Below the pieces are notes generated by a model. It was not told where the DNA came from. It worked only from the letters and a program-made list of their open reading frames with translations, and ran no database searches. A program made the position numbers and the translations under genes. From Collinsella sp. AF25-2LB (GTDB lineage Bacteria > Actinomycetota > Coriobacteriia > Coriobacteriales > Coriobacteriaceae): DNA of 64,000 nucleotides. The stretch lies in the NCBI RefSeq assembly GCF_003458415.1, contig NZ_QRUF01000003.1, positions 1-64,000 on the forward strand. Direction: 5' to 3'. This document shows, one piece after another, positions 7,136 through 16,600 of this stretch; positions within the stretch are counted from its first letter, which is position 1, and each line of letters begins with the position of its first letter.

Positions 7136-8347
7136 TTAAAGAGAGAATAGGCGTGCGGTGACCGTCTCTGGTATACCCTGGCTGTTGCGCACCGTGGCGT
7201 ACGTAAGGAATGAGTCCGATTTTCCCGCCGTAGCTGGATAATCGCCATACTCCAGGGCTCGGTCGGGCGACAGAAGCGAGCCGTAGGTCTTAGCCGAAGT
7301 GTCAATCAAAAAATGCGACGCCTGGACTTTAACCAGGTATTTATTTTTCCTTCCCGCAACGCACGCGAGCGGCTCACGCGAAAGGAAGAGGTACGGCCCG
7401 CCCTCGTTACCGATATAGGTGCCCATATTGCCCAGGCTACCCACACCGTTATACGTCGCCTCAATGGAGAACACGAAGGTGTCGCCCATATACACGGCCT
7501 CGAAAGGCGAAACCGACGAAGGAAGCACCAGCTGAGCTCGCTTCGTGTTGTTGCCGTCAGTCAGGTCGATCGCCGTCATACCGTAATAGACGCCCTCATC
7601 ATTGTGCACGCGGGGCGAGATGGTCAGGATGCCGTCGCTCACACGCGGGGCGGATGCGAAGCGCCCCGTCGACTTCCAAATAGTCTCAGGCTTGGACTCG
7701 CTGGGCGACTGACGGTAGCAGTACGAATCGTTACTCGTCTTGCTGCCGCCGGACGAGGGCATCTTATACCAGATGACCGACGACCCATACGCTGTGAAGA
7801 GCGGCGGATCATAGTCCTTGCCACCCCGATCGAGCTCAACCACGTCGCCAGAGAGCGAAGCGCCCGACAGATTTTGAGCGTAGAGCTTCCACGATGAATT
7901 GGCAAAGTTCATCTCAACCCACGCAAACACGCCATCGCCGGCACGGACATCGTAAAATGCATATCCCGTGCCCTCGATAGGATCCTCGATTAATGTGGTA
8001 AGCGAGCCGTCGCCCAAGTTGAGCACGCCAAGCGTGTTGGCATGTAACGCAGACGCCGGGGCCATCATCGCCGCGGCGTAATCGCCGTCGCAGTAGTACA
8101 GCAGCGTACCCAAGGGCAATGTCCATGTCGCCATGGGCTCAAGATCGATATCGACGGCCTCATACTCATCCGTGATCGAGACAATCTTTGAGTCGTCTTT
8201 GATAACCTGCGGCTCGCCGGCGGCGTCGTCGCTGGTACCCGTTTTCTTTGAGCATCCGGCAAGCACCGTGGCAGCGCCCGCGGCAGCCCCTCCGAGCACA
8301 AAGCCGCGGCGCGATATTCCGTTCTTGATCTGGTCGGCGATACTCAT
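7136..8347 (-). CDS. Tat-exported lipoprotein of unknown function
   Basis: From ATG 8347 the protein is 403 residues. Its N terminus carries a twin-arginine signal ISRRGFVLGGAAAGAATV followed by a lipobox LAGC, so it should be folded in the cytoplasm, exported by Tat and lipid-anchored. The rest is a repeated beta-rich pattern (short strands, YDVRAGDGVFAWVEM, GILTISPRVHNDEGV) that suggests a beta-propeller; this is inference. The ATG overlaps the stop of the upstream TSCPD gene (TAATG), so the two are translationally coupled. An in-frame upstream start lies inside that gene and has no support. Confidence 0.8.
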   Translation of the reverse strand: MSIADQIKNGISRRGFVLGGAAAGAATVLAGCSKKTGTSDDAAGEPQVIKDDSKIVSITDEYEAVDIDLEPMATWTLPLGTLLYYCDGDYAAAMMAPASALHANTLGVLNLGDGSLTTLIEDPIEGTGYAFYDVRAGDGVFAWVEMNFANSSWKLYAQNLSGASLSGDVVELDRGGKDYDPPLFTAYGSSVIWYKMPSSGGSKTSNDSYCYRQSPSESKPETIWKSTGRFASAPRVSDGILTISPRVHNDEGVYYGMTAIDLTDGNNTKRAQLVLPSSVSPFEAVYMGDTFVFSIEATYNGVGSLGNMGTYIGNEGGPYLFLSREPLACVAGRKNKYLVKVQASHFLIDTSAKTYGSLLSPDRALEYGDYPATAGKSDSFLTYATVRNSQGIPETVTARLFSL

Positions 8348-8610
8348 TAGGCGATCTCGGCGCGAGCGGCCTCGATAGCGCGCGTGAGCTGATCGGCGCA
8401 AGAAGTCTTCTTCATACCGCAGGTGTTACCAGCGAGAACCTCGATGACGCGATCGGCAGGAGCGCCCTCGACCAGCTTAGAGATAGCCTTGAGATTGCCG
8501 TTGCAGCCACCGGTAAACTCGACGCCCACCACCTTGTTGCCGTCATCAGAAAGATCAAGGTGGATATTGCGAGCGCATACGCCCTGAGGCTTGTAATCAA
8601 AACTAATCAT
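8347..8610 (-). CDS. TSCPD domain-containing protein
   Basis: The 87-residue protein matches the small stand-alone TSCPD family (TIGR03905-like) in length. It has conserved Cys-containing motifs: VCARNIHLDLSDDG, FTGGCNGNLKAISKLVEG, and GNTCGMKKTSCADQL near the C terminus. The same domain occurs at the end of vitamin-B12-dependent ribonucleotide reductases, where it is thought to bind metal or nucleic acid. The stand-alone function is not established. The coupling to a Tat lipoprotein gene is unexplained. Confidence 0.88.
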   Translation of the reverse strand: MISFDYKPQGVCARNIHLDLSDDGNKVVGVEFTGGCNGNLKAISKLVEGAPADRVIEVLAGNTCGMKKTSCADQLTRAIEAARAEIA

Positions 8611-8723
8611 TGCGTTCCCCTCTCGTAAAGCAATTTCAGACGTCTATTATCCCCGCCTGGGCCGACTTATTATCGCAAGCACCGATTCAACATCCTACGA
8701 TGCATGGACTCGCGGGGGCAAGA

Positions 8724-10523
8724 TTAGCAGTCCGCACCCTGTGCGTGGACCGTGCGCTTCTCCCGATACATATTGTGGTCGGCGACACGATATACATCGG
8801 CCAGCGTATTTCCAGCCGTCTCGACGGTCGCCACGCCAATCGATGCGCTGACCGTCAGGGCCTCATCGCTTACCGCGGCAAGACCGAGACGAAGATCCTG
8901 TTCCAGCCCGAGCGCAGACTCGTTGTCAGTATGGGGGCAAACCAGCAAAAACTCGTCGCCGCCAAGGCGCATCGGCAGATAATCCGCACCAGCCACCCGC
9001 CGCAGCACGGACGCCGTCCGTCGCAGCAGTTCATCCCCCATCTCGTGACCATAGATGTCGTTGGTCCGCTTGAGATAATTGCAGTCCAACATAATCACGC
9101 TCACGGGCAAGTCCTCGTTTACCAGGCTATCTCCGCGCGATTCAAGATAGTTGCGGTTGCGAAGCCCCGTCAGTTTGTCTTGATATGACAGCTCCTCGGC
9201 ATGCTTGACCATCGATATGTTGTGCGTCGCCACGACGACCGACTCCAGCCGGCCTTGCTCATCGCGATGCTGGGGGACAACCTGTAGCGAGTACCAAGCG
9301 CCTCGACAATCTCGCACCTCGGCAGCCAAGTACGGTACGCCCTCCATACGTTCACGAAGCGAACTTACATCTACGAGGCCCACAACCGCTTCGCGGCTTT
9401 CGGGGCTCACGATATCCCGGCAGACCGTGTCCATAAAGTCATATGCCTCGCTGTGCTCGGCAAATATTTTCGCTATCGCCGGCGACATATTGATCCCCTC
9501 GATCTCGAGGGTGTCGAGATGCAAAAGGAAGGTCGAATCGTAGATGGCGCTTATGGCATTGATAATGCCGAGCTGTTTATCCTTTTCGACCAAATTGCGG
9601 TGGTCAACGATATTTCGAGCCAACAGCACCACGACCCAAAACGCAAGACACACCAAGACGCCGACGGCGACAAATGAAATCCTGTCAGACATGACCTCAG
9701 ATTTGGGATATAGCGCAAACAGGCGGTAGTCCTTATATTCCGCACGCACGGCATACCATTCGTCTCCTCGATATTCGATGCGCGTCAGGCCGTCGTCTTT
9801 CCACTCAACTCCTACGCTGGTGAGGAGTCGGGCGAGCGACACGTCAGCATCGGCACTGTTGGATGAGACAATCTCCGCATCCTCCATAACAAGCACCGTG
9901 GGACCCTGGTGGAAGGTACTGTTCGAAAGCACGTCGGCTATGGCATATGAATAGTCGTCCGCCGTATCGGAAACAAGTGAGCGGTATGCCAGGGCAACGC
10001 CGTCGCCATACGGAACAGCACAGACGGCAAAAACGACACCACGGCGCTCATCGACAGTTGAGTAGGTCACTTTGGAACCTTGATACATCGATGCGACCGG
10101 CGAACAGGCCAACTCATCTCGCCACAACATGAGCGGATCGCGACCATCGATGTCGTAGTGGGCAGCCATATGGCCATCGGAGTCCATGACCATCAGCCCC
10201 GAAAGGTTCTCGGCATGGACAAATTGCTCGATAAGATCGTCGTTAACCTCAACGCGATCAGAGGACAGGAACGTCGCAAACGATTCGACCGCGGCGAGCA
10301 AATCGTGCGTCGCCTCGGTTTTTCTCCCCTGTTCGTAGCGGTCATATTTTTCGCAAGCGTTCTCCAAAAACACCATGGTTTCTTGGCCAAACCCAAGCGT
10401 TTTTTCGAGGCAGCGATGGGTTCCAACCGTATACAACAGGCCTAACAAGACGGCGCTGACAATAACGCTGGCAGCTATGACGTTCAGAGTCTTTCGACTC
10501 AAGCGGTGCTCATCAGTTGTCAT
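8724..10523 (-). CDS. Membrane-bound diguanylate cyclase (sensor-PAS-GGDEF)
   Basis: The 599-residue protein has TM1 (about 12-32), an extracellular sensor region of about 250 residues, TM2 (about 288-308), a PAS-like region (about 325-430) and a C-terminal GGDEF domain with the intact active site RLGGDEFLLV. It should make cyclic di-GMP in response to an external signal. The RxxD inhibitory site normally placed just before GGDEF is absent (ADYLPMRLGGDEF), so classical product inhibition is not expected. Its ATG overlaps the stop of the upstream solute-binding protein gene by four bases (ATGA), which implies joint expression. Confidence 0.93.
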   Translation of the reverse strand: MTTDEHRLSRKTLNVIAASVIVSAVLLGLLYTVGTHRCLEKTLGFGQETMVFLENACEKYDRYEQGRKTEATHDLLAAVESFATFLSSDRVEVNDDLIEQFVHAENLSGLMVMDSDGHMAAHYDIDGRDPLMLWRDELACSPVASMYQGSKVTYSTVDERRGVVFAVCAVPYGDGVALAYRSLVSDTADDYSYAIADVLSNSTFHQGPTVLVMEDAEIVSSNSADADVSLARLLTSVGVEWKDDGLTRIEYRGDEWYAVRAEYKDYRLFALYPKSEVMSDRISFVAVGVLVCLAFWVVVLLARNIVDHRNLVEKDKQLGIINAISAIYDSTFLLHLDTLEIEGINMSPAIAKIFAEHSEAYDFMDTVCRDIVSPESREAVVGLVDVSSLRERMEGVPYLAAEVRDCRGAWYSLQVVPQHRDEQGRLESVVVATHNISMVKHAEELSYQDKLTGLRNRNYLESRGDSLVNEDLPVSVIMLDCNYLKRTNDIYGHEMGDELLRRTASVLRRVAGADYLPMRLGGDEFLLVCPHTDNESALGLEQDLRLGLAAVSDEALTVSASIGVATVETAGNTLADVYRVADHNMYREKRTVHAQGADC

Positions 10524-11392
10524 GAATTTCCTCCTTGCCCGCCCGTCGTCGCTCCTGTCTTGTAATTGCCCACAATACGGTCAATCGTGCCATCTCGATC
10601 CATGTCGAACAGCGCGGTATTGAGATCCTTTACGACCGATCCTTCATAGCTGTCATCAAACGCGACGCCCAGGTCAACCGTCATAACATTGTCGGCAAAC
10701 ACACGGTAAACGCCGGGATACTGAGCAACGAGTCGGTCAAGCGACTGGACATCCGCCATCCAGCAGTCAACGTACCCTTTGACTAGAGCGGCTTTGCAGA
10801 GTTCGGCAGAGCCATATGATTTGATTTGAACGTCCGACGAGACCCCCAGATCCCCCGCAAGCAATCGGCGTTCACTCACCGAACCCGCAATCACCGCAAT
10901 GGTCTTACTTCCATCGAGATGTGCCAAGGACTTGATGCCACTCGTTTTCTTGGCGGCAACCGAGACCGTCACGGTTAGATACGGCTCGGTCCAGTAATAC
11001 TTATCCTCGCGATAACAGGGAGAATAGTCACACCACAGGCAATCGATATCACCGTTTTTGAGCAGCCGGTCGCGATCGTTCCAGTCAATATCGACAAACT
11101 GTGGCTTGAGCCCCGCACGCTTGCAGGCCTCGCGGGCGATGTCGATATCGATACCGGCGTAATCGCCCGTGGTATCGACATACACATAGGGGTCGTTATC
11201 CGTAACGCCGATTTTGAGCACCGGGAGATCTCTATCGGCTTCATTCGAGGAGGAAGAACTGCTTCGAACGGTATACGTCAGGGAGCCCGCACAGACGGCA
11301 ACAAGGAGTATGAGCGTAAACGAGACGATGGTGGCCCGCTTGATGCGTCTGGGCACGTGCCCCCTTTCATCGAAACAGCAGTCGGAGTTCAT
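10520..11392 (-). CDS. Membrane-anchored family 3 solute-binding protein
   Basis: From ATG 11392 the protein is 290 residues. It has a signal-anchor segment (about 20-40), a Ser linker, then a periplasmic-binding-protein type 2 domain (LKIGVTDNDPYVYVD, YAGIDIDIAREACKRAGL, WNDRDRLLKNGDIDCLW). Such domains bind amino acids or similar ligands. No ABC permease or ATPase is nearby; the only partner is the overlapping diguanylate cyclase gene, so it more likely feeds a sensor than a transporter (inference). The frame is open further upstream to 11476, but that stretch includes the purB terminator, so the later start is preferred. Confidence 0.85.
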   Translation of the reverse strand: MNSDCCFDERGHVPRRIKRATIVSFTLILLVAVCAGSLTYTVRSSSSSSNEADRDLPVLKIGVTDNDPYVYVDTTGDYAGIDIDIAREACKRAGLKPQFVDIDWNDRDRLLKNGDIDCLWCDYSPCYREDKYYWTEPYLTVTVSVAAKKTSGIKSLAHLDGSKTIAVIAGSVSERRLLAGDLGVSSDVQIKSYGSAELCKAALVKGYVDCWMADVQSLDRLVAQYPGVYRVFADNVMTVDLGVAFDDSYEGSVVKDLNTALFDMDRDGTIDRIVGNYKTGATTGGQGGNS

Positions 11393-11420
11393 TTTATTAC
11401 CCGGGCGCATATGCGACAGT

Positions 11421-11454
11421 AAAAAAGCGCCTCGCCCAAGACGGGCAAGGCGCC
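11421..11454 (-). terminator. Terminator of purB
   Basis: On the minus strand, GGCGCCTTGCCCGT pairs imperfectly with GGGCGAGGCGC and runs into TTTTTT. It lies between the purB stop and the solute-binding protein start. Confidence 0.85.
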
Positions 11455-11496
11455 AAAGGTTGAAATGCATCCGCAAGCGGTCGAATTAGGTTAACC

Positions 11497-12843
11497 CTAC
11501 TCGAAGCTCAGCTGCTCCAGGCGATCGAAGACCGTATCGATGCGGGTGAGGAAGTCCCACGGATCAAAAATCTCGTCGAGCTTCTCCTGGCTGACGGTGC
11601 AGCGCGGATCGGCCTCGAGACGCTCCTTAAAGGTGGGGCCAGAGACACAATCCTGCACCTCGTGCCAGGTGGCCATGGCGTTCTCCTGCACAATGGCGTA
11701 CGCATCCTCGCGGGTGATACCCGTATCGACGAGGGCAAGCAGGACCTTGGAGGAGAAGATGAGGCCGCGGGTCTTGTTGAGATTGGCCATCATGCGGGCC
11801 GGATACAGCTGCAGGCCGTCGATAACGCGAATGAGGCACTGGAACATATGGTCAAGCGCGATGAAGCTATCGGCCTGGGCGACACGCTCGGCGGAAGAGT
11901 GCGAAATGTCGCGCTCGTGCCACAGGGCGACGTTGTCGAAGGCGACCTGGGCGTTGGACTTCACGACGCGCGACAGACCGCAGACCTTCTCCATGGTGAT
12001 GGGGTTGCGCTTGTGCGGCATGGCGGAGCTGCCCTTTTGGCCCTTGCGGAAGGGCTCCTCGGCCTCGAGTGTATCGGTCTTCTGCAGGTTGCGGACCTCG
12101 GTCGCGATGCGCTCGCAGGTGGCCGCTGTAGTGGCAAGCACGCCGGCAAGATAGGCGTGGTGATCGCGGCTGATGACCTGCGTGGACAGCGGGTCGTGAA
12201 CCAGACCCAGGTGCTCACAGACGTACTCCTCGACGAACGGCTCGATGGAGCTGTAGGTGCCGACGGCACCGGAGATGGCACCGAAGGCAACGTTCTTGCG
12301 AGCATCCTCAAGACGATCAAGGTCGCGCTTGAGTTCCCATGCCCAAGAGCCAAACTTCATGCCGAAGGTCATCGGCTCAGCATGGATGCCATGGGTGCGT
12401 CCGGCGCAGAGCGTATTGCGCTCCTCGAAGGCGCGGCGCTTGCAGATCACGCCGAGCTTCTTGACGTCCTCGATAATCAGGTCACACGCCTGAGTAAGCT
12501 GATAGCACAGAGCAGTATCACCCAGGTCGGAGCTGGTCATACCGTAGTGAACCCAGCGACTAGGCTTGGGCTCGCCCTCGGGAACATCGGCGTCGATATA
12601 TTCCTTCATGTTGGTCAGGAAGGCGATGACATCGTGGCGCGTGACTTCCTCGATCTCATCGACCTTCGCCTTCTCAAAGTTGGCATGGTCGCGGATCCAC
12701 TGGGCTTCGTCTTTAGAAATGCCGATCTTGCCGAGCTCCGCCTGGGCCTCGCAGGCCAGAACCTCGATCTCCTGCCAAATGGCATACTTGTTCTCGAGGG
12801 AGAAGATATGTCCCATCTCCGGGCGGGTATAGCGATCGATCAT
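11497..12843 (-). CDS. purB: Adenylosuccinate lyase
   Basis: PurB cleaves SAICAR and adenylosuccinate in purine synthesis. The 448-residue protein begins MIDRYTRPEMGHIFSLENKY, a typical start for the family. It contains HYGMTSSDLGDTAL, GRTHGIHAEPMTFG (catalytic His) and the fumarase/lyase signature GSSAMPHKRNPI (mobile catalytic-Ser loop). It is a single gene between a terminator and the tRNA-Gly region. Length and motifs are intact. Confidence 0.97.
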   Translation of the reverse strand: MIDRYTRPEMGHIFSLENKYAIWQEIEVLACEAQAELGKIGISKDEAQWIRDHANFEKAKVDEIEEVTRHDVIAFLTNMKEYIDADVPEGEPKPSRWVHYGMTSSDLGDTALCYQLTQACDLIIEDVKKLGVICKRRAFEERNTLCAGRTHGIHAEPMTFGMKFGSWAWELKRDLDRLEDARKNVAFGAISGAVGTYSSIEPFVEEYVCEHLGLVHDPLSTQVISRDHHAYLAGVLATTAATCERIATEVRNLQKTDTLEAEEPFRKGQKGSSAMPHKRNPITMEKVCGLSRVVKSNAQVAFDNVALWHERDISHSSAERVAQADSFIALDHMFQCLIRVIDGLQLYPARMMANLNKTRGLIFSSKVLLALVDTGITREDAYAIVQENAMATWHEVQDCVSGPTFKERLEADPRCTVSQEKLDEIFDPWDFLTRIDTVFDRLEQLSFE

Positions 12844-12945
12844 AGCGGCTCCTTTTTGGTTATTGGCACGTTGGTCGTAACTTAACCATTGTACCGTGCG
12901 CGGGTGCGAGTATGGGCAGCAGGCATTAACCTAACATTTTGGAAT

Positions 12946-13215
12946 TGGAGCGGGCATGGGGACATCCGCGCATTTGCTTCGCAAATCCGCACCGGCTGCG
13001 GTCGATCTCCTCGGATTCACGGAGACGATGGGGAAGACTTTGTTGAATTGGCCGTCCCAAGGTCTCCCGCGCTCGATGGAGCGGGCAACGGGACGTCCGC
13101 GTATTTGCTTCGCAAATCCGCACCGGCTGCGGTCGCCTATCGGCGACCTTGCCTGCTCGCTATAAACGCTTCGCGTTTATTTAACGCTCGCACCCTGTCG
13201 GGTTCGAGTCCCGGC
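12946..13215. repeat. tRNA-tail palindromic element beside tRNA-Gly, partly duplicated
   Basis: At 13076-13094 is a 19-bp exact direct copy of the tRNA-Gly 3' end (original 13267-13285). It is followed by hairpins ATTTGCTTCGCAAAT, CCGCACCGGCTGCGG and AAACGCTTCGCGTTTA, then CGCTCGCACCCTGTCGGGTT and the T-arm-like GGGTTCGAGTCCCG. A second, incomplete copy (12946-13010) repeats the tRNA end with two changes plus the first hairpins, so the element has begun to duplicate in tandem. The region 12844-13267 holds no convincing gene. Confidence 0.75.
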
Positions 13216-13224
13216 ACTTTATTG

Positions 13225-13257
13225 AAAAAGGCACAGTAACGAAACGTTACCGTGCCT
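13225..13257 (-). terminator. Terminator of tRNA-Gly
   Basis: GGCAC-GTAACG pairs with CGTTAC-GTGCC across an AAA loop; on the minus strand it runs into TTTTT. It lies ten bases past the tRNA CCA end. Confidence 0.85.
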
Positions 13258-13267
13258 GAAATTCGAA

Positions 13268-13342
13268 TGGAGCGGGCAACGGGACTCGAACCCGCGAGTG
13301 TCAGCTTGGGAAGCTGATGCCTTACCACTTGGCGATGCCCGC
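13268..13342 (-). tRNA. tRNA-Gly (anticodon CCC)
   Basis: The 75-nt cloverleaf has acceptor GCGGGCA pairing with TGCCCGC, anticodon stem TCAGC/GCTGA with loop TTCCCAA, T-arm GCGGGTTCGAGTCCCGT, discriminator T and an encoded CCA. Confidence 0.96.
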
Positions 13343-13355
13343 TTGTGTGTTGGCT

Positions 13356-13385
13356 AGTATAACGCGGTTGTCTTGTTCGATACAA
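13356..13385 (-). promoter_or_regulatory. Putative promoter of tRNA-Gly
   Basis: On the minus strand TTGTAT, an 18-bp spacer and TATACT precede the tRNA by 13 bp. The rest of 13386-13639 shows no clear element other than the ribosome-binding GGAG before the adhesin gene. Confidence 0.6.
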
Positions 13386-13639
13386 GGGTGGCGATACTTG
13401 TTTTAGCTGTGGAGATTCGTTTGAAAATCGCGTCAATTGTGGAGACGAGGACCTTTGACTTCCTGTTCACCTTATCTTCTACCTGCGCTTTTGCTTGATT
13501 GTTGTATTTGAGCTCAATTTGTCAGGAATTGGGCAAGCTTTTGGTCAGGCTCCGGTACTTACCCGCATGAACCTCGGGGGTAGCCTCATCCTACGCGTCG
13601 CAACGTCCCCATGCGGCGCACGAGGGATAAGGAGCAGCC

Positions 13640-16600
13640 ATGTCCAACGCACCCACGCACTCTGTCCACAGCGCAATCGCAACAGGTCCGCTGCTCCTGC
13701 TCCTCTTCCTGCTGTTCGGCTACCTGGCACCGGGAGCCGCATTTGCCGTCGATGGCTACGACCAGCTCGGCTTCCGCACTATCAGCGATGATTGTGGGCC
13801 GTTCTTCATCGGCAAGTATGAAGCTCAAGACGCCTCGATTGCCTACTGCATGAACCAGGAACGCCCCGGGCCCACCAAGCCGGGCGGCCCATGGCTCAAC
13901 TTTGATCAAGGCTGGGTGTGGCTCGACGACGAGTTCGCGGCAATCGTTTGTCACGGATATCCTACCGCCACGTCGTTTGGCGGTTACCATCTTTCACCCG
14001 ATCGCGCCCGCGCCGCCACCCAACTCGCCGTATGGATGCTCAACGGCACTACCCATGTCGACGGCACCTACTCCTACACGACCGCTCAGGGCAAAACCAA
14101 GAGCGGGCACTTTACCGCCGACGATGAAGTCGTGGCGGCTGCGCGGTGGCTCCACGACAGCGCAAAATCAGGAAGCATCAAAGCCGCTCCGCACCGCGCG
14201 CGACGCTATCTAGGAACCGTATCGGGCGGCAGCAGACGTCAAGACATGCTCTATGTACTGCCGGCGGTCTCTGTTTCCTTCCAAAAGCAGTCTGCGAACA
14301 CTGTTATTACCAGCGGAAACAATACCTATCAGTTTACCGGGGCAACATTCGATGTTTTTGAGAGCGCCGGCGACGCACATGTCGGCACCATCAAGATGGA
14401 CGGCAACGGTCGAGCACAGGCAACACTTCTGCCCAATACGGCATACTACCTAGTTGAAACGAAGGCGCCGGCCGGCTATGTCCCCCGTCGTGATCGCATC
14501 GCCTTTACCACGGGGAATGACGGTGGACAGGTCGCCATTGATGAACAGCCCGGCACCATCAACCTGTGTATCGTAAAACTCGATGCCGCGACGAATGCCG
14601 GCCCCCAGGTGGGATCTTCACTCGCAGGAGCAGAGTTCACGTGTGTGTCGCAATCAACCCCTGGATGGGCGCAAATCCTCACGACCGACGAAAGCGGTCG
14701 AGCCACCCTCACCGATGTCCCCCTAGGAACCTTTACCATCTATGAACCAAAAGCCCCCGAGGGCTACCTGCCATCCAACGATAGCTGGTCCTATACCGTT
14801 AGAGCCGACCAGCTCGGTGATTCAGGCGTGGTCGAGATCGAATCGCGCGTTTCCGATATCCCCATTGCGTTTGACCTTGAGATTTCCAAATTCAAGGACT
14901 ACGGCAATAGCGATCAATCCGGCCTGGAGCAGCCGGCAGGAGGTGTTGTCTTTGAGGTTGTCAGCAACAGCTCTCAGCAGGTTGTTGGCACACTGACCAC
15001 AAACATCTATGGCTTTGCCTCCACCAAAGATCAGCCCGAAGCATGGTTTGGCGCAGGCAAGCGACCCGCCGGTGTCCACGGAGCCATCCCATACGACCGC
15101 GCCGGCTACACCGTTCGTGAGGTTCCGGAAACCGTCCCAGAGGGTTTTAAACGTGCAGGGGAATGGACCGTCGAGGCCAATCAGATTTCCGACGGCGCCG
15201 AGCTTCAATATATCGTGGACAACCACGCTCTGTCGACGCATCTCCAGATTGTAAAACGCGATGCCCAAACAGGCGCTTCTGTTCCCCTAGCCGGATTCGC
15301 CTTCCAACTCCTCGACAGCAATCACGAACCTGTCTCACAAACTTGCTGGTATCCAGCACATAACGTAATGGATACCTTTACGACTGACGCGACCGGGACC
15401 GTCACACTGCCCGAATCGCTCGTGCCGGGCACCTATTATGTACGCGAAACCTCGGCCAAAGAGCCCTATCTTGTCGGCAAAGAGATCGAGGTAAACATAC
15501 CCGCCGACATGAACCTAACGCCCGTTGCAATCGCCTCGTATTATGACCACGCCGCGACCGGAAACATCAGGATCGTTAAAACCGATGTCGTAGACGGCAG
15601 CAGCCTCGCGGGCGCCATCTTTGAGATCCGTGCCTCGGGTGATATCGTGCGCCCCGACGGTAGCATTGCCGCGCTCGACGGTGAGACTGTCGCTACCGTC
15701 ACAACGGATGAAACTGGAGAAGCACGCGCGGACGACCTCCCGCTGGGATCTGGCACCGCACGCTACGAGGTTGTCGAGACTCAAGCGCCGGCAGGCTTCT
15801 TACTCGACCGGACGCCCCATATCGTAGACCTCGCTTATGCCGACCAGAAAACACCCGTTGTAGAAGCACGGCTTAACGTATCCGACGATTACACCAAGGT
15901 TGATATCTCCAAGGTCGATGCAAGCGGAGAGCAGGAAGTGAAAGGCGCACAACTCACCTTATATGGTCCCGATAAAACCGAAATAGACTCCTGGACCTCA
16001 TCCGACAAGCCGCACCGCGTCGAACATCTTGCACCCGGCACCTACTCGTTGCGCGAAATGATGTCTCCGCGGACCTATGACCTTGCCGAGGAGATAACGT
16101 TTGAAATAAAGGATACGGGAGAAGTCCAATCCGTCGCGATGAAGGATGCGCCCATCGAGATCAAAGGACAGGTCGACAAGCGTCAGGAGCTTGTCCAACC
16201 TATCGGGAAGGGTCTGCTGGCCAACGGCGATGGTAAAAATCGCGCCGCAACGCAAACCAATACGGACGGTCTTTTCTCCTATACCATCGACGCTCGAAAC
16301 GATTCAGCTACCTGGGTTGATGAGTTCACAATTACCGATGATCTTGAGTGCGCCGAGGACGATACGGCGAGATTCGTCTCAATCGAAACCCCCGTCGCCA
16401 TCGGCGACCTCAACGGTCTGTGCAACGTGTGGTATCGCACGACGCCGTTGGACTCGACAGACGTCGATGAGCCGGCAAACGCGACGCTTGACGATGGGCA
16501 CGAAAATCCTTGGCTTGAGTCCGACGAAGTAAAAGAGAGTCTGGGTGAAGATTGCCGCCTCGTCGATTACGACGGCTGGCACCTCTGGAAGGCGGATGTC

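Noticed and set aside
12946..13215. Possible CRISPR array next to tRNA-Gly
   Set aside because: Repeats are palindromes of different sequence and length without uniform spacers, and no cas gene is near.
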